A model generated the notes under the pieces. That model had not been told where the DNA came from. It worked only from the letters and a program-made list of their open reading frames with translations, and did not search any database. A program made the position numbers and the translations under genes. 64,000 nt of DNA from Candidatus Peribacteria bacterium (GTDB lineage Bacteria > Patescibacteriota > Gracilibacteria > UBA1369 > 2-02-FULL-48-14), in the NCBI GenBank assembly GCA_943349825.1, contig CALQZQ010000003.1, positions 62,001 through 126,000 on the forward strand, read 5' to 3'. Every line of letters begins with the position of its first letter. Position 1 is the first letter of the stretch. Below are positions 57,044-64,000 of this stretch, in pieces.

Positions 57044-57073
57044 AAAAAGAGCCTCCTCACGGGGGCTCTTTTT
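57044..57073 (+). terminator. Strong intrinsic terminator of the surface protein gene
   Basis: AAAAAGAGCC-tcctcacggg-GGCTCTTTTT, with inner pairs that close a TCAC loop. The A and T runs on both sides let it work in either direction. Confidence 0.9.
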
Positions 57074-57084
57074 AAATAATCCGC

Positions 57085-57191
57085 ATAGCCAGTTCCCCCT
57101 CCTTTCTGAACACAACCAGGCAGAAAGAAAAAGAGAAGCTCATGAGCTTCTCTTTTTCGCTTCCAGTGAAGAAAGGAGGGGGACTGGCTAT
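57085..57191. repeat. Long inverted-repeat element, copy 2
   Basis: Outer arms of 22-23 bases (57085-57107, ATAGCCAGTTCCCCCTCC..., and 57170-57191) are complementary with one extra T. They enclose a 30-base palindrome AAAAAGAGAAGCTCA/TGAGCTTCTCTTTTT at 57128-57157. The architecture matches the element at 45385-45532. The right arm includes the ftsZ stop codon. It could end ftsZ transcription, but it is much larger than a terminator needs to be. Confidence 0.75.
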
Positions 57192-58399
57192 TTTTGCATT
57201 TTCTGTCTAATGAACGCAGGAATATCGTATTCGCTGGCTTGGTCGTCGGTCATCGGCATGGAAGGAGTGGAGGGCGTAGAAGGTCGCGCGTCCATGGAAG
57301 GACGAGGCGCCTGCTGTTGGTTCCCCATCGGTCGGTATTCCCCGAGAGGTCTAGTGATTTGAACGCCACGTTTGATGTCGTCGAAGCCCGTAGCCACCAC
57401 CGTGATTTTGATTTCACCGGTGTAGGAATCGTTGATGACGGCTCCAAAGATGATGTTCGCTTCAGGGTCAGCCGCTTCAGTGATGATGCGAGCCGCTTCG
57501 TCCACTTCAAACATAGAGAGGTCGCTGCCTCCGGTGATGTTGAAGAGGATTCCCTTCGCGCCTTGAATGTCGAGTTCGAGCAAGGGGCTTTCCACTGCAG
57601 CACGAGCCGCTTCCACCGCACGATTTTCTCCGGTTCCGTAACCGATTCCCATGAGGGCGGATCCGGCGTTTTCCATGATCGCTTTCACATCGGCGAAGTC
57701 CACGTTGATCATGCCGTGTACGGTGATCAAATCGGAGATGCCCTGCACACCTTGGCGGAGCACATCGTCCACCACCGTGAAGGCCTCAGAAAGAGGAGTC
57801 TTCTTGTCGATGAGAGACAAAATCTTGTCGTTCGGGATCGTGATGAGCGTATCCACTTTGTTCTTCAAATTCTCGAGACCTTCCTCAGCCTGCGTGCGGC
57901 GACGGTGTCCTTCAAACGTGAAGGGCTTGGTCACTACAGCCACGGTCAGGATTCCCATGTCGCGGGCAATTTCAGCAATCACAGGAGCAGCCCCGGTTCC
58001 GGTTCCGCCGCCGAGTCCACAAGTAATGAACAGCATTTCGGTTCCTTCCAAAGCCTGTTTGATTTCCTCAGCAGATTCTTCAGCCGCTTGGCGACCCATT
58101 TCTGGGTGGCTTCCTGCTCCGAGTCCACGAGTCGTAGCCTTTCCAATGTTGATCTTCAAAACCGCTTCGTTGTGGTACAGCGCTTGAGCATCGGTGTTCA
58201 CGGCAATGAATTCAATTCCCTTGATGTTGGATTTGATCATGCGGTTGAGCGCATTTCCGCCGCCGCCACCCACACCAATAACTTTGATACGAGCGACTGG
58301 AGTCACGTCCGAAGGCGTGATTTCCATGTTACGGCGGTTGGTTTTACTGCCGGAGAACAGCGTTTTCAGGCTGTCGTCTTGTTGTGAATGGCTTGCCAT
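57188..58399 (-). CDS. ftsZ: Cell division protein FtsZ
   Basis: 403 residues from the ATG at 58399; a later ATG at 58327 begins directly before the conserved core. FtsZ is the tubulin-like GTPase that forms the division ring. The core carries [17 protein letters not shown], the tubulin signature [16 protein letters not shown] near residue 132, and [10 protein letters not shown]. The Pro/Ser/Met-rich linker ends in the conserved peptide [13 protein letters not shown], which binds FtsA in other bacteria. It follows ftsA on the same strand after 49 bases. Confidence 0.97.
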   Translation of the reverse strand: MASHSQQDDSLKTLFSGSKTNRRNMEITPSDVTPVARIKVIGVGGGGGNALNRMIKSNIKGIEFIAVNTDAQALYHNEAVLKINIGKATTRGLGAGSHPEMGRQAAEESAEEIKQALEGTEMLFITCGLGGGTGTGAAPVIAEIARDMGILTVAVVTKPFTFEGHRRRTQAEEGLENLKNKVDTLITIPNDKILSLIDKKTPLSEAFTVVDDVLRQGVQGISDLITVHGMINVDFADVKAIMENAGSALMGIGYGTGENRAVEAARAAVESPLLELDIQGAKGILFNITGGSDLSMFEVDEAARIITEAADPEANIIFGAVINDSYTGEIKITVVATGFDDIKRGVQITRPLGEYRPMGNQQQAPRPSMDARPSTPSTPSMPMTDDQASEYDIPAFIRQKMQK

Positions 58400-58448
58400 A
58401 CGAAAGGGGTAAAGATAGAGCACTCGGCGAAGCCGAGCTATTAATAAG

Positions 58449-59693
58449 TTAAGGAAGGAGTCCGCGGAACCAGTTCTTGAGTCCTTGCGTCATTTTTTCG
58501 ACATTGAAATTCTTGAAATTCATCTTGAGTCCGTAGCCCTCGCCTTGGAAGCGAGACCCCCAGATCACCAGACCGATCACACTGGCATAAGCCGGGTCTT
58601 CGATCTTGTCCACCACGCCTTCGTAGTTGGTGGGGAAACCAATCTGCACAGGAAGGTTGAGCACTTCGCGAGCGAGGTCGATCACACCAGGCATCTTCAC
58701 CGCAGCACCGCACAAAATCGCACCGGCAGGCAGCATCCCGTCGCGTTGCACGCGAGCGAGTTCGTCCTTCACCATGGCAAAAATTTCGTGGTAACGCGCT
58801 TGAATGATTTCCGCGAGTTGCTTCTTGGAAACCGTTTGCGTGTCGATCTTGGAAAGCAAAGACAAATCGATGGTTTCTCGATCGTGAATGTCTTCTGGGA
58901 TGCAGGATCCGTATTCGATCTTAATTTTTTCAGCAGTATCGATGGAAGTACGCAGACCAATCGCAATATCGTTGGTCACGTTGTCTCCACCCACAGGCAG
59001 TGAAGCGCTGTGCAGCACGGTTCCTTCTTCAAACACAGACACGTTCGTGCCGCCGCAACCCACGTCGATCACCACCACCCCGAGCTCTTTTTGGCGCTTG
59101 CTCACCACGGATTCCGCGGCGGCCAGCCCACAAGGAATAATATCGTTGATGTCCACACCGGCTTGGTGCACACATTTTTCAATGTTCTTCACGGCAGGCA
59201 CCAGGCCCGTCACCAAGTGCGCGAGCACTTCGAGACGAATTCCCGTCATGCCCACAGGGTATTTGATGCCGGTCTGTTCATCTACGGTAAAGCTCTTGGG
59301 AATGATGCGCAGAATTCTTCGGTTGTTGGGAATAGCCACCGCTTGAGCGGCTTCCAGTACGCGGTCCACATCGTCTTCAATGATTTCGTTTCCGGTATGA
59401 GAAATAGCAATCACGCCCTTGCTGTCCATGGACGCAATATGGTCGCCAGAAATGCCCAGGAACACCGCGTGCACCGGTTCCCCGGCCATGCGTTCGGCGT
59501 CTTCCAAAGCGGCAGCAATGTTTGCCACAGTTTCTTCCACATCAATAATATTTCCCTTACGCAGACCACCGGAGGGGGAAACCCCTACCCCAATGATGTT
59601 CGGTTGAGTGCTGTCTTCGTCGAGAACGGCTATCGCTGCGCGGATTTTGGAGTTCCCAATATCAAGACCCGCTATGATTCGGTGTTTTGGCAT
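58449..59693 (-). CDS. ftsA: Cell division protein FtsA
   Basis: 414 residues, an actin-fold ATPase that anchors FtsZ to the membrane. [16 protein letters not shown] is the phosphate-1 motif, [19 protein letters not shown] the phosphate-2 region, and [19 protein letters not shown] the adenosine motif. The 1C domain between residues 85 and 165 is present ([14 protein letters not shown]). The C-terminus [15 protein letters not shown] is an amphipathic helix fit for membrane binding. The promoter ends six bases before the ATG. Confidence 0.96.
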   Translation of the reverse strand: MPKHRIIAGLDIGNSKIRAAIAVLDEDSTQPNIIGVGVSPSGGLRKGNIIDVEETVANIAAALEDAERMAGEPVHAVFLGISGDHIASMDSKGVIAISHTGNEIIEDDVDRVLEAAQAVAIPNNRRILRIIPKSFTVDEQTGIKYPVGMTGIRLEVLAHLVTGLVPAVKNIEKCVHQAGVDINDIIPCGLAAAESVVSKRQKELGVVVIDVGCGGTNVSVFEEGTVLHSASLPVGGDNVTNDIAIGLRTSIDTAEKIKIEYGSCIPEDIHDRETIDLSLLSKIDTQTVSKKQLAEIIQARYHEIFAMVKDELARVQRDGMLPAGAILCGAAVKMPGVIDLAREVLNLPVQIGFPTNYEGVVDKIEDPAYASVIGLVIWGSRFQGEGYGLKMNFKNFNVEKMTQGLKNWFRGLLP

Positions 59694-59699
59694 GTCCAG

Positions 59700-59728
59700 A
59701 CTTTAGACCATCAAAAAAGGCTTTTCAA
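59700..59728 (-). promoter_or_regulatory. ftsA promoter, leaderless type
   Basis: Minus strand TTGAAA, a 17-base spacer and TAAAGT, then CTGGAC and the ATG. Confidence 0.65.
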
Positions 59729-60022
59729 GTCGACTGAGTCAAAAAACGCCGCTTAGGCAAGCCAATCTCAGAAGCTTGACTCAAAAATGTACTCAGCTTT
59801 TACGGCTTCAAACGGCCCTCCAGACCTGTTTTTACACCACCCCATTTTTTCCACTTGCGAAACCACAAAAATGTGTAAAAAATCCAAACCTGTCGCACGG
59901 AGGCCGAACAATCCTTTTGCACAAGCCAAAAGAAGATGAACAAAAAAGTTATACGATGTCCATGGCGCCAGATCTTCCAATAAAACCTTTCCAAATACTC
60001 CGGCATGCAGTAAACTCATAAA
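59729..60022. other. Noncoding region between ftsA and the MazF-type toxin-antitoxin genes
   Basis: No convincing gene. It contains a spaced inverted repeat TTTTTACAC (59829-59837) and GTGTAAAAA (59873-59881), one TTTTGCACA (59915-59923) of the kind clustered at the candidate origin, and GACTGAGTCAAAAAA near 59732 partly repeated as TTGACTCAAAAA near 59777. These could be binding sites for regulators of ftsA; no function can be assigned. Confidence 0.35.
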
Positions 60023-60037
60023 GTAAAATAATTTTAC
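60023..60037 (+). promoter_or_regulatory. Candidate operator over the -10 of the MazF-type module
   Basis: GTAAAAT-a-ATTTTAC, a perfect 15-base inverted repeat. It includes a TAAAAT -10 (60024-60029) and ends three bases before the antitoxin ATG. AbrB-type antitoxins bind such sites and repress their own genes. Confidence 0.6.
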
Positions 60038-60040
60038 ATT

Positions 60041-60274
60041 ATGCCAAAGCTTGTCACCATTTCGCCCAAAGGCCAGATCACCATTCCGACGAGTTACAGG
60101 AAGCGAATCAAGGTCAAACAGTATATTTTTGATACGAAAGGAGCTGTGATTACTCTGAGGCCCGTAGAGATGAAGGAGCTGCAGTCAGATACTCAAGAGC
60201 TGGCCGGGGCTGCCCTCTCCAATTTTAAATTCTGGGACGACCCATCCAACGACGCTTATGACCAACTCCTCTAA
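60041..60274 (+). CDS. AbrB/MazE-type antitoxin
   Basis: 77 residues. The N-terminus PKLVTISPKGQITIPTSYRK is the SpoVT/AbrB swapped-hairpin DNA-binding fold, and the C-terminal half NFKFWDDPSNDAYDQLL is acidic and would bind the toxin. It starts 11 bases after a -10 covered by a perfect inverted repeat. It overlaps the toxin gene by 17 bases, so the two are coupled. Confidence 0.85.
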   Translation: MPKLVTISPKGQITIPTSYRKRIKVKQYIFDTKGAVITLRPVEMKELQSDTQELAGAALSNFKFWDDPSNDAYDQLL

Positions 60275-60599
60275 ATTCAAAGCGGGCGAAATTCTACTCA
60301 TCCCCTTCCCTTACACGGACATGAGCAGCAAAAAAGTAAGACCTGTTTTTGTGGTGAGGGATGCTGTAGACGAAGATATATTGGTGGCCCCCATCTCCAC
60401 GAATGTGAACAGAGGGAAGAACGACTACCTAATCGGCAACGAAGATTACGGAGGCACTCCTCTACCGGTGACGTCTTGTTTGCGTTACGAAAAACTCGTC
60501 ACACTGAGCAGTAGCTTGGTTTTAAAAAAAGTAGCCACTTTAAAAACAGCGGTGACTAAGAAAATCCAAAGTAAAATTTCAGACTTCATTCTGGCCTAA
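60258..60599 (+). CDS. MazF/PemK-type toxin
   Basis: 113 residues. KAGEILLIPFPYTDMSSKKVRPVFVV is the start of the MazF fold, with the conserved Arg-Pro, and SCLRYEKLVTLSSS holds the second conserved region. MazF enzymes cut mRNA at short sequences. The start lies inside the antitoxin gene. It is the third toxin-type gene in the window after two PIN proteins. Confidence 0.85.
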   Translation: MTNSSKFKAGEILLIPFPYTDMSSKKVRPVFVVRDAVDEDILVAPISTNVNRGKNDYLIGNEDYGGTPLPVTSCLRYEKLVTLSSSLVLKKVATLKTAVTKKIQSKISDFILA

Positions 60600-60617
60600 A
60601 ATAAACTCCACGGCTTC

Positions 60618-61265
60618 TCACCCGCCCACTTTTATCCCCTGCAAGCGACCCAAAAGCGCTTCCACTTCTTCTACCCGGCCCGGCAAAAACAAATCCCGAT
60701 TCACCACCAGGTCCAGCTCGCCCTCTCCCAGCTTAAAAGACTCGACGCGCGGGTCTAAAAACAGGTCCAAGTGAGAAAGAAGCATGGATTCTACCGAAGA
60801 TGGCACCTCAGCGGCATCCGGCTGGAAAGTATAGGCGGCCAAACCGGTTTCCAACTGGGAATTTTTAAAATGAATAGCGCTGATCTTCCCGGGGAAAAGA
60901 AACTTGGCTAGAGTCATCAAACGGTCCGTGCTCAAAAGGGCGGCCCCTTCCTTTCGGGCGCCTATAAAATGAAAGGCAGGCAGCTGAGGCAGTTGAACAA
61001 AAAGCGTTCGCTCCACAGCACGTCTTTTCCCTCGCCCCGTGGTTTTGACCGCTAGGCCCACCTTTCCTCGCTCCAAAAAATAAGCGGAAGCGTTGGAGCC
61101 AGGTCTTTCCGTAAAACCTCGAGAAAGAAGAATTTTTTTAAACTGTCCAAGCCGATAACTTTGATAAATCCCTTGAATCAAAGCCAGTCCTACAAAAACA
61201 CCCACGATCCATAGGCCATGTTGGTTGAACCACTGACCTCCCTCGGCAAAAATAGAAGTTTCCAT
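60618..61265 (-). CDS. Membrane-anchored protein, unknown, 215 residues
   Basis: The ATG at 61265 is used; the TTG two codons earlier is less likely. One hydrophobic segment near residues 15-35 (HGLWIVGVFVGLALIQGIY) follows a short outside part, and the rest is a soluble mixed domain, probably cytoplasmic. It has no motif I recognise. It starts six bases after the 5'-nuclease stop codon on the same strand, so the two are likely co-transcribed. Confidence 0.65.
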   Translation of the reverse strand: METSIFAEGGQWFNQHGLWIVGVFVGLALIQGIYQSYRLGQFKKILLSRGFTERPGSNASAYFLERGKVGLAVKTTGRGKRRAVERTLFVQLPQLPAFHFIGARKEGAALLSTDRLMTLAKFLFPGKISAIHFKNSQLETGLAAYTFQPDAAEVPSSVESMLLSHLDLFLDPRVESFKLGEGELDLVVNRDLFLPGRVEEVEALLGRLQGIKVGG

Positions 61266-61271
61266 AAGCAA

Positions 61272-62195
61272 TTAAAATAAACTCCACTGCTTCTCCTCTT
61301 CCCGTTGTTGCTCCCAGGGCTTGTTCAGTTTTTCCAAGCGCCCGAGCAGCGTCTTAAAAGAGAAACCGGAAAACACCTTACGCGCGAGGTCCATGTCAAA
61401 AGTGTGCACGCGGCTCTGCTCCAAATCAAACTCCAATCCATCTTCTCGCAAAATCGTGGCCACTTTCTTATAGAGCCCCGCCTTATCCTGTTCGGCTCGC
61501 AGCAGTTCCCTCACCCGCTCCGGCTGCACTTCTTCCAAATGCGCGTACAAATTTTCCACAGTACCCCACTCCGCCAGCAGCTTCACTGCCGTTTTCTCGC
61601 CAATGCCCATCACGCCTGGAATATTGTCACTGTTGTCCCCGCAGAGCCCCTTAAAGTCCGGCACCTGCTCCGGCCAGACACCCATCTTGTCCTTCACAGC
61701 CTGGCGGTCGTAGCGGATCACCTTGGTGTATCCACTCACCGGGGACACCACTATCGTATTGCCACGCACGAGTTGAAACGCGTCCTTGTCCCCCGTCACA
61801 ATCAAAGTGGCGACGTCCGGGTGGCCGGTCTCCACCAATTCAGAGACGATTCCCAAATAATCGTCCGCCTCCAGGCCTTCTTTCTCAAAAACAGGAATCG
61901 AAAGCGCATCCAACACCTCTCGCACTCGAGGAAACTGCACAATCAGATCGTCGTCGGTTTTATTACGGGTGGCCTTGTACTCGGTGTAAATCACATCCCG
62001 GAAGGTCGGGCCCTTCATGTCCCAAGCGGTCGCCAAATAGTCTGGCTTTTCCACCTCCAAAATCCCCAAAAGGATGCTCGTGAACCCGTAAACGGCGTTC
62101 ACCGGAGACCCATCCGGCGCGGTTAAAGTCTTGGGCACAGCATGGTAGCAGCGGTGGACCAAAGCGTTGCCATCAATGAGGATGAACTTTTTCAC
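61272..62195 (-). CDS. Stand-alone 5'-3' exonuclease (Pol I N-domain/FEN type)
   Basis: 307 residues. It matches the 5'-nuclease domain of DNA polymerase I without the polymerase part. The acidic metal ligands are in LIDGNALVHR, AWDMKGPTFR, EGLEADDYLG, VTGDKDAFQLV and GLCGDNSDNIPG. The helix-hairpin-helix follows as GVMGIGEKTAVKLL. Such enzymes remove RNA primers and flaps. The protein ends in QWSLF, close to the clamp-binding pentapeptide QLSLF, so it may be held by DnaN. Whether a separate Pol I exists cannot be seen. Confidence 0.93.
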   Translation of the reverse strand: MKKFILIDGNALVHRCYHAVPKTLTAPDGSPVNAVYGFTSILLGILEVEKPDYLATAWDMKGPTFRDVIYTEYKATRNKTDDDLIVQFPRVREVLDALSIPVFEKEGLEADDYLGIVSELVETGHPDVATLIVTGDKDAFQLVRGNTIVVSPVSGYTKVIRYDRQAVKDKMGVWPEQVPDFKGLCGDNSDNIPGVMGIGEKTAVKLLAEWGTVENLYAHLEEVQPERVRELLRAEQDKAGLYKKVATILREDGLEFDLEQSRVHTFDMDLARKVFSGFSFKTLLGRLEKLNKPWEQQREEEKQWSLF

Positions 62196-62224
62196 TAGAA
62201 AAACAGGTCAAGTTCTGATATAAT
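62196..62224 (+). promoter_or_regulatory. Promoter of the 62-kb gene, extended -10
   Basis: TAGAAA (62196-62201), 17 bases ending in TGA, TATAAT (62219-62224), 18 bases before the ATG. The -35 is the same word as in the amidase-like gene promoter. Confidence 0.7.
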
Positions 62225-62242
62225 AACTTAATAGCTTCACGT

Positions 62243-62716
62243 ATGGCAAAAACAAAAACTCCCCACAAGCCCGCCCAACTCCATCTGAAAATCCGCATTC
62301 CCCATGTGATCCTGGACGTGCGCGGCGCCGACCCCAAGGTGGCGGAAGCCCTCGCCGAAGGCCTCGATGAACTCGGAGCCCGCTTTCACGTGCTCGGCAG
62401 CGGAATGAAGAGTGTCCCCCACGTTTTCTCCCTGGAAGAAGCCCTGGAAGAAGCCCACATGTGGGTGGTGATGGGAACCAAAGTTCCCACCGAATTCAAA
62501 ATGATCATCGACCGTGGCATCGTGCCCATCATGCTCGCCGGGATTCACCCCAAAGCAGACAACTACAACCCCATTGAAGAAGACGGAAACGCCTTTCTTT
62601 TCGATAAAATGTCCCACTGGCAAATCTACAGCGCCCTCGTGCGCGCCCTGGAAAACTTCAACTTCAGCTACGACTGGGAAAACCTCCGCGCTCAAGGACG
62701 GTCCTTAATGGAGTAA
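62243..62716 (+). CDS. Conserved hypothetical protein, 157 residues
   Basis: A soluble alpha/beta protein starting MAKTKTPHKPAQLHLKIR. The central part alternates strands and helices (HVILDVRGADPKVAEALAEGL, MWVVMGTKVPTEFKMIIDRG, IVPIMLAGIHPKADNYNP), which resembles half of a Rossmann or glycosyltransferase-B domain. No catalytic motif is obvious. The end FSYDWENLRAQGRSLME is aromatic. It is complete, with a good promoter. It ends exactly one base before the stop of the convergent lipoprotein gene. Confidence 0.68.
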   Translation: MAKTKTPHKPAQLHLKIRIPHVILDVRGADPKVAEALAEGLDELGARFHVLGSGMKSVPHVFSLEEALEEAHMWVVMGTKVPTEFKMIIDRGIVPIMLAGIHPKADNYNPIEEDGNAFLFDKMSHWQIYSALVRALENFNFSYDWENLRAQGRSLME

Positions 62717-63853
62717 TTATTCTAAGGTCCCGAGCAGGCCTTTTAAAAATGCTTCATCACGGATCGAGCAATCACTTTCACCCAGAGGACAAGCGAGCGT
62801 GGCTGCGAGGTAACCTTGTTCTTTAAACAAGAATAAGTAGCTCAGAATATCACCTCCAAACCAGTCTTCGCGGTAGATATAGCCGTGGACAGGGCCGTAA
62901 CTAAAAGCCCCCTGAGTCATGAAGGAAGGATCAAAAGCAGCAACATTCGCTTCGTAGTCACTGGGCTTCAAATAGATCCCCATCATATCCCCATAAGCGA
63001 GACAAGCAGCGTCGGTAGTTGCCCCAAAACTCAGAGCGTCCGAGCCAAAAGCTCCTCTAAAGACGTGGTAGTTGCCATACTCTAAGGGAACCCAGAACCC
63101 AAGAGCCCAGTCTTCAATCCAATAATGCCGCCCATCCTGAGTGGTTTCGGTCGGTTCCACCACCACCGCCTGTCTCAGCTCTGCCGCAGTGCTTACGTCG
63201 GGAAAATCATGCCCGTCTTCGCAAATCTGATTCCCGTAGTAGGTTTTTTCGTGATTAGCCAAGGCCGCTTCATCATCTTTGGTGGCCACAAAGTCACCCC
63301 ACGCATCCACTTCAGCCAAGCAAGTATCTGTATATTTGCTGCCGGGGTAAGTTTCTAAAATTTTAAGTTCAAGGACCTCTATATCGTGCAAATTGAGGGT
63401 AAAAAACTGCATTCCATAGCGGTCTTCCAGACTAAAACCCCCCGCTGATTTTCCATCGTAGAAAAGCTCCAGACTTTTCACGCGCGGGTTTTTAAAAAAC
63501 AAGTCTTCCGTGGCAGCGTAACCGGGCACTATGCCCAAGTTCCCCAGGTCGGTACTTTGGTCAAAGCTCAGAGTCCACGTAGGGTTGCTTTCCATGCTGC
63601 ACCAAGCCGTGCCCCAATTCTCGTCCACAGCCATCTTTGCCTCATAAACGAGATGATTTGTCACGTCATAGCTCAGTGAGGAGCTGGCGCTGGCTTCCGA
63701 GAGGTAGCGTTCCGCCGTCACTACGAAACTATCTTTTCCAAAGTCCGTGTTTTTCAAAGAATCACCCGTTGCCCCACCCTGCGGGTCGCACCCCGAAAGC
63801 AGCACAAAACCAGCCGTCAGTACCACCCAAGTTTGTAGGGCGGATTTCTCCAT
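62717..63853 (-). CDS. Lipoprotein with a discoidin-like (NADase-type glycan-binding) domain
   Basis: 378 residues. The signal peptide ends in the lipobox L-L-S-G-C with Cys near residue 22. Residues about 60-195 follow the pattern of the discoidin-like glycan-binding domain found with bacterial NADases: AVDENWGTAWCSM, LGIVPGYA, NPRVKSLELFYDG, FTLNLHDIEVLELKILETYPG, TDTCLAEVDAWG. The C-terminal half (200-378) is unknown and has a few Cys and many aromatic residues. It should sit on the outer face of the membrane and may bind sugars. The start is three bases after the stop of the gene to its right. Confidence 0.75.
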   Translation of the reverse strand: MEKSALQTWVVLTAGFVLLSGCDPQGGATGDSLKNTDFGKDSFVVTAERYLSEASASSSLSYDVTNHLVYEAKMAVDENWGTAWCSMESNPTWTLSFDQSTDLGNLGIVPGYAATEDLFFKNPRVKSLELFYDGKSAGGFSLEDRYGMQFFTLNLHDIEVLELKILETYPGSKYTDTCLAEVDAWGDFVATKDDEAALANHEKTYYGNQICEDGHDFPDVSTAAELRQAVVVEPTETTQDGRHYWIEDWALGFWVPLEYGNYHVFRGAFGSDALSFGATTDAACLAYGDMMGIYLKPSDYEANVAAFDPSFMTQGAFSYGPVHGYIYREDWFGGDILSYLFLFKEQGYLAATLACPLGESDCSIRDEAFLKGLLGTLE

Positions 63854-63856
63854 AGT

Positions 63857-64000
63857 TTACTCCAGTGATCCAGTCCCGTCCGTTCCACTGCTGTTGAATT
63901 TGAAGTTGGAAACAAGATCAAAAACTTCGCCCAAATTGATGTACTGAACCACATTCAGGCCCATCGCGTTGCCCACAATCACCACAATCACCACGGCCAA
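63857..64000 (-). CDS. C-terminal part of a membrane protein (cut by window)
   Basis: The last 47 residues are visible, starting LAVVIVVIVGNAMGLNVV, the end of a hydrophobic segment, followed by QYINLGEVFDLVSNFKF and a polar tail SSGTDGTGSLE. The stop is three bases before the lipoprotein ATG, so the two form one transcript. Too little is seen to name it. Confidence 0.65.
   Translation of the reverse strand: MAVVIVVIVGNAMGLNVVQYINLGEVFDLVSNFKFNSSGTDGTGSLE

Noticed and set aside
57128-57157. The 30-base palindrome as merely the ftsZ terminator
   Set aside because: It could terminate, but the extra outer arms and the matching element at 45.4 kb, which lies at no gene end, show that a simple terminator does not explain it.
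57194-58387. A 397-codon open frame antisense to ftsZ
   Set aside because: Complete overlap with a universally conserved gene and Phe/Arg/His-rich composition.
1-64000. Possible alternative genetic code (UGA as Gly, as in Gracilibacteria)
   Set aside because: Several genes end properly at TGA, including smpB, pheT and the phosphohexomutase gene, many ATGA junctions depend on it, and RF2 is encoded.

Overview
The window is gene-dense chromosomal DNA that reads with the standard bacterial code. TGA ends several genes and a release factor 2 gene is present, so UGA is not reassigned to glycine. Three things suggest a Patescibacteria/CPR bacterium, perhaps Peregrinibacteria-like: small tightly packed genes, many secreted or lipoproteins of no known family, and a Cys-rich protein of a type I associate with CPR genomes. 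That placement is inference; the window holds no rRNA gene to test it. Shine-Dalgarno sites are almost absent. Instead, a -10 hexamer followed by about 6 nt and the start codon recurs, which implies leaderless mRNAs.

Layout. 0-6 kb: end of a PIN toxin, a small lipoprotein, smpB, nadE, two cell-wall hydrolases that share a promoter and an N-terminal motif, phosphohexomutase and a small membrane protein. 6-12.7 kb: a 930-residue secreted protein, topA, HU, and a vapBC module with an inverted-repeat operator. 12.7-15.4 kb: a Cys-rich protein and a divergent TrmB-type regulator. 15.4-22.4 kb: a threonine leader-peptide attenuator, a small gene, then pheS, a PQ-loop protein, pheT and PBP1A overlapping end to start. 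22.4-31.6 kb: methyltransferase, glutaredoxin and ITPase; an O-antigen ligase; a soluble histidine kinase; a UPF0489 protein; a GGQ rescue-type factor; a tandem D-Ala-D-Ala ligase; a LURP/scramblase-like protein; and an ABC-F ATPase. 31.6-35.2 kb: hydrolase, DUF4256 protein, a VirD4/HerA-like ATPase between direct repeats, and an unknown helical protein. 35.2-45.3 kb (minus strand): tmRNA, lysA, an aspartokinase-like gene, mfd, dnaN, a candidate oriC, and RNase J. 45.3-57.2 kb: a MurL-MurD fusion, a lipoprotein, a flippase, RF2, peptide deformylase, a FemAB-type ligase and a surface protein, with two related long inverted-repeat elements at 45.4 and 57.1 kb. 57.2-64 kb: ftsZ and ftsA, an AbrB/MazF toxin-antitoxin pair, a stand-alone 5'-nuclease with a clamp-binding-like tail, a lipoprotein and the end of a membrane protein.

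Functionally the window is rich in peptidoglycan and envelope work: meso-DAP supply (aspartokinase-like, lysA), L/D-Glu insertion (MurL-MurD), D-Ala-D-Ala (double Ddl), polymerisation (PBP1A), branching (FemAB-type), remodelling (M23/glucosaminidase and amidase), glycan export (flippase, ligase), and division (FtsA, FtsZ). Replication and repair (DnaN, oriC candidate, Mfd, TopA, HU, 5'-nuclease) and ribosome rescue (tmRNA, SmpB, GGQ protein) are the other themes. The most unusual items are the thr-type attenuator, the MurL-MurD and Ddl-Ddl fusions, the paired long inverted-repeat elements, the leaderless promoter pattern and the two signal-less wall hydrolases with a shared N-terminal motif.
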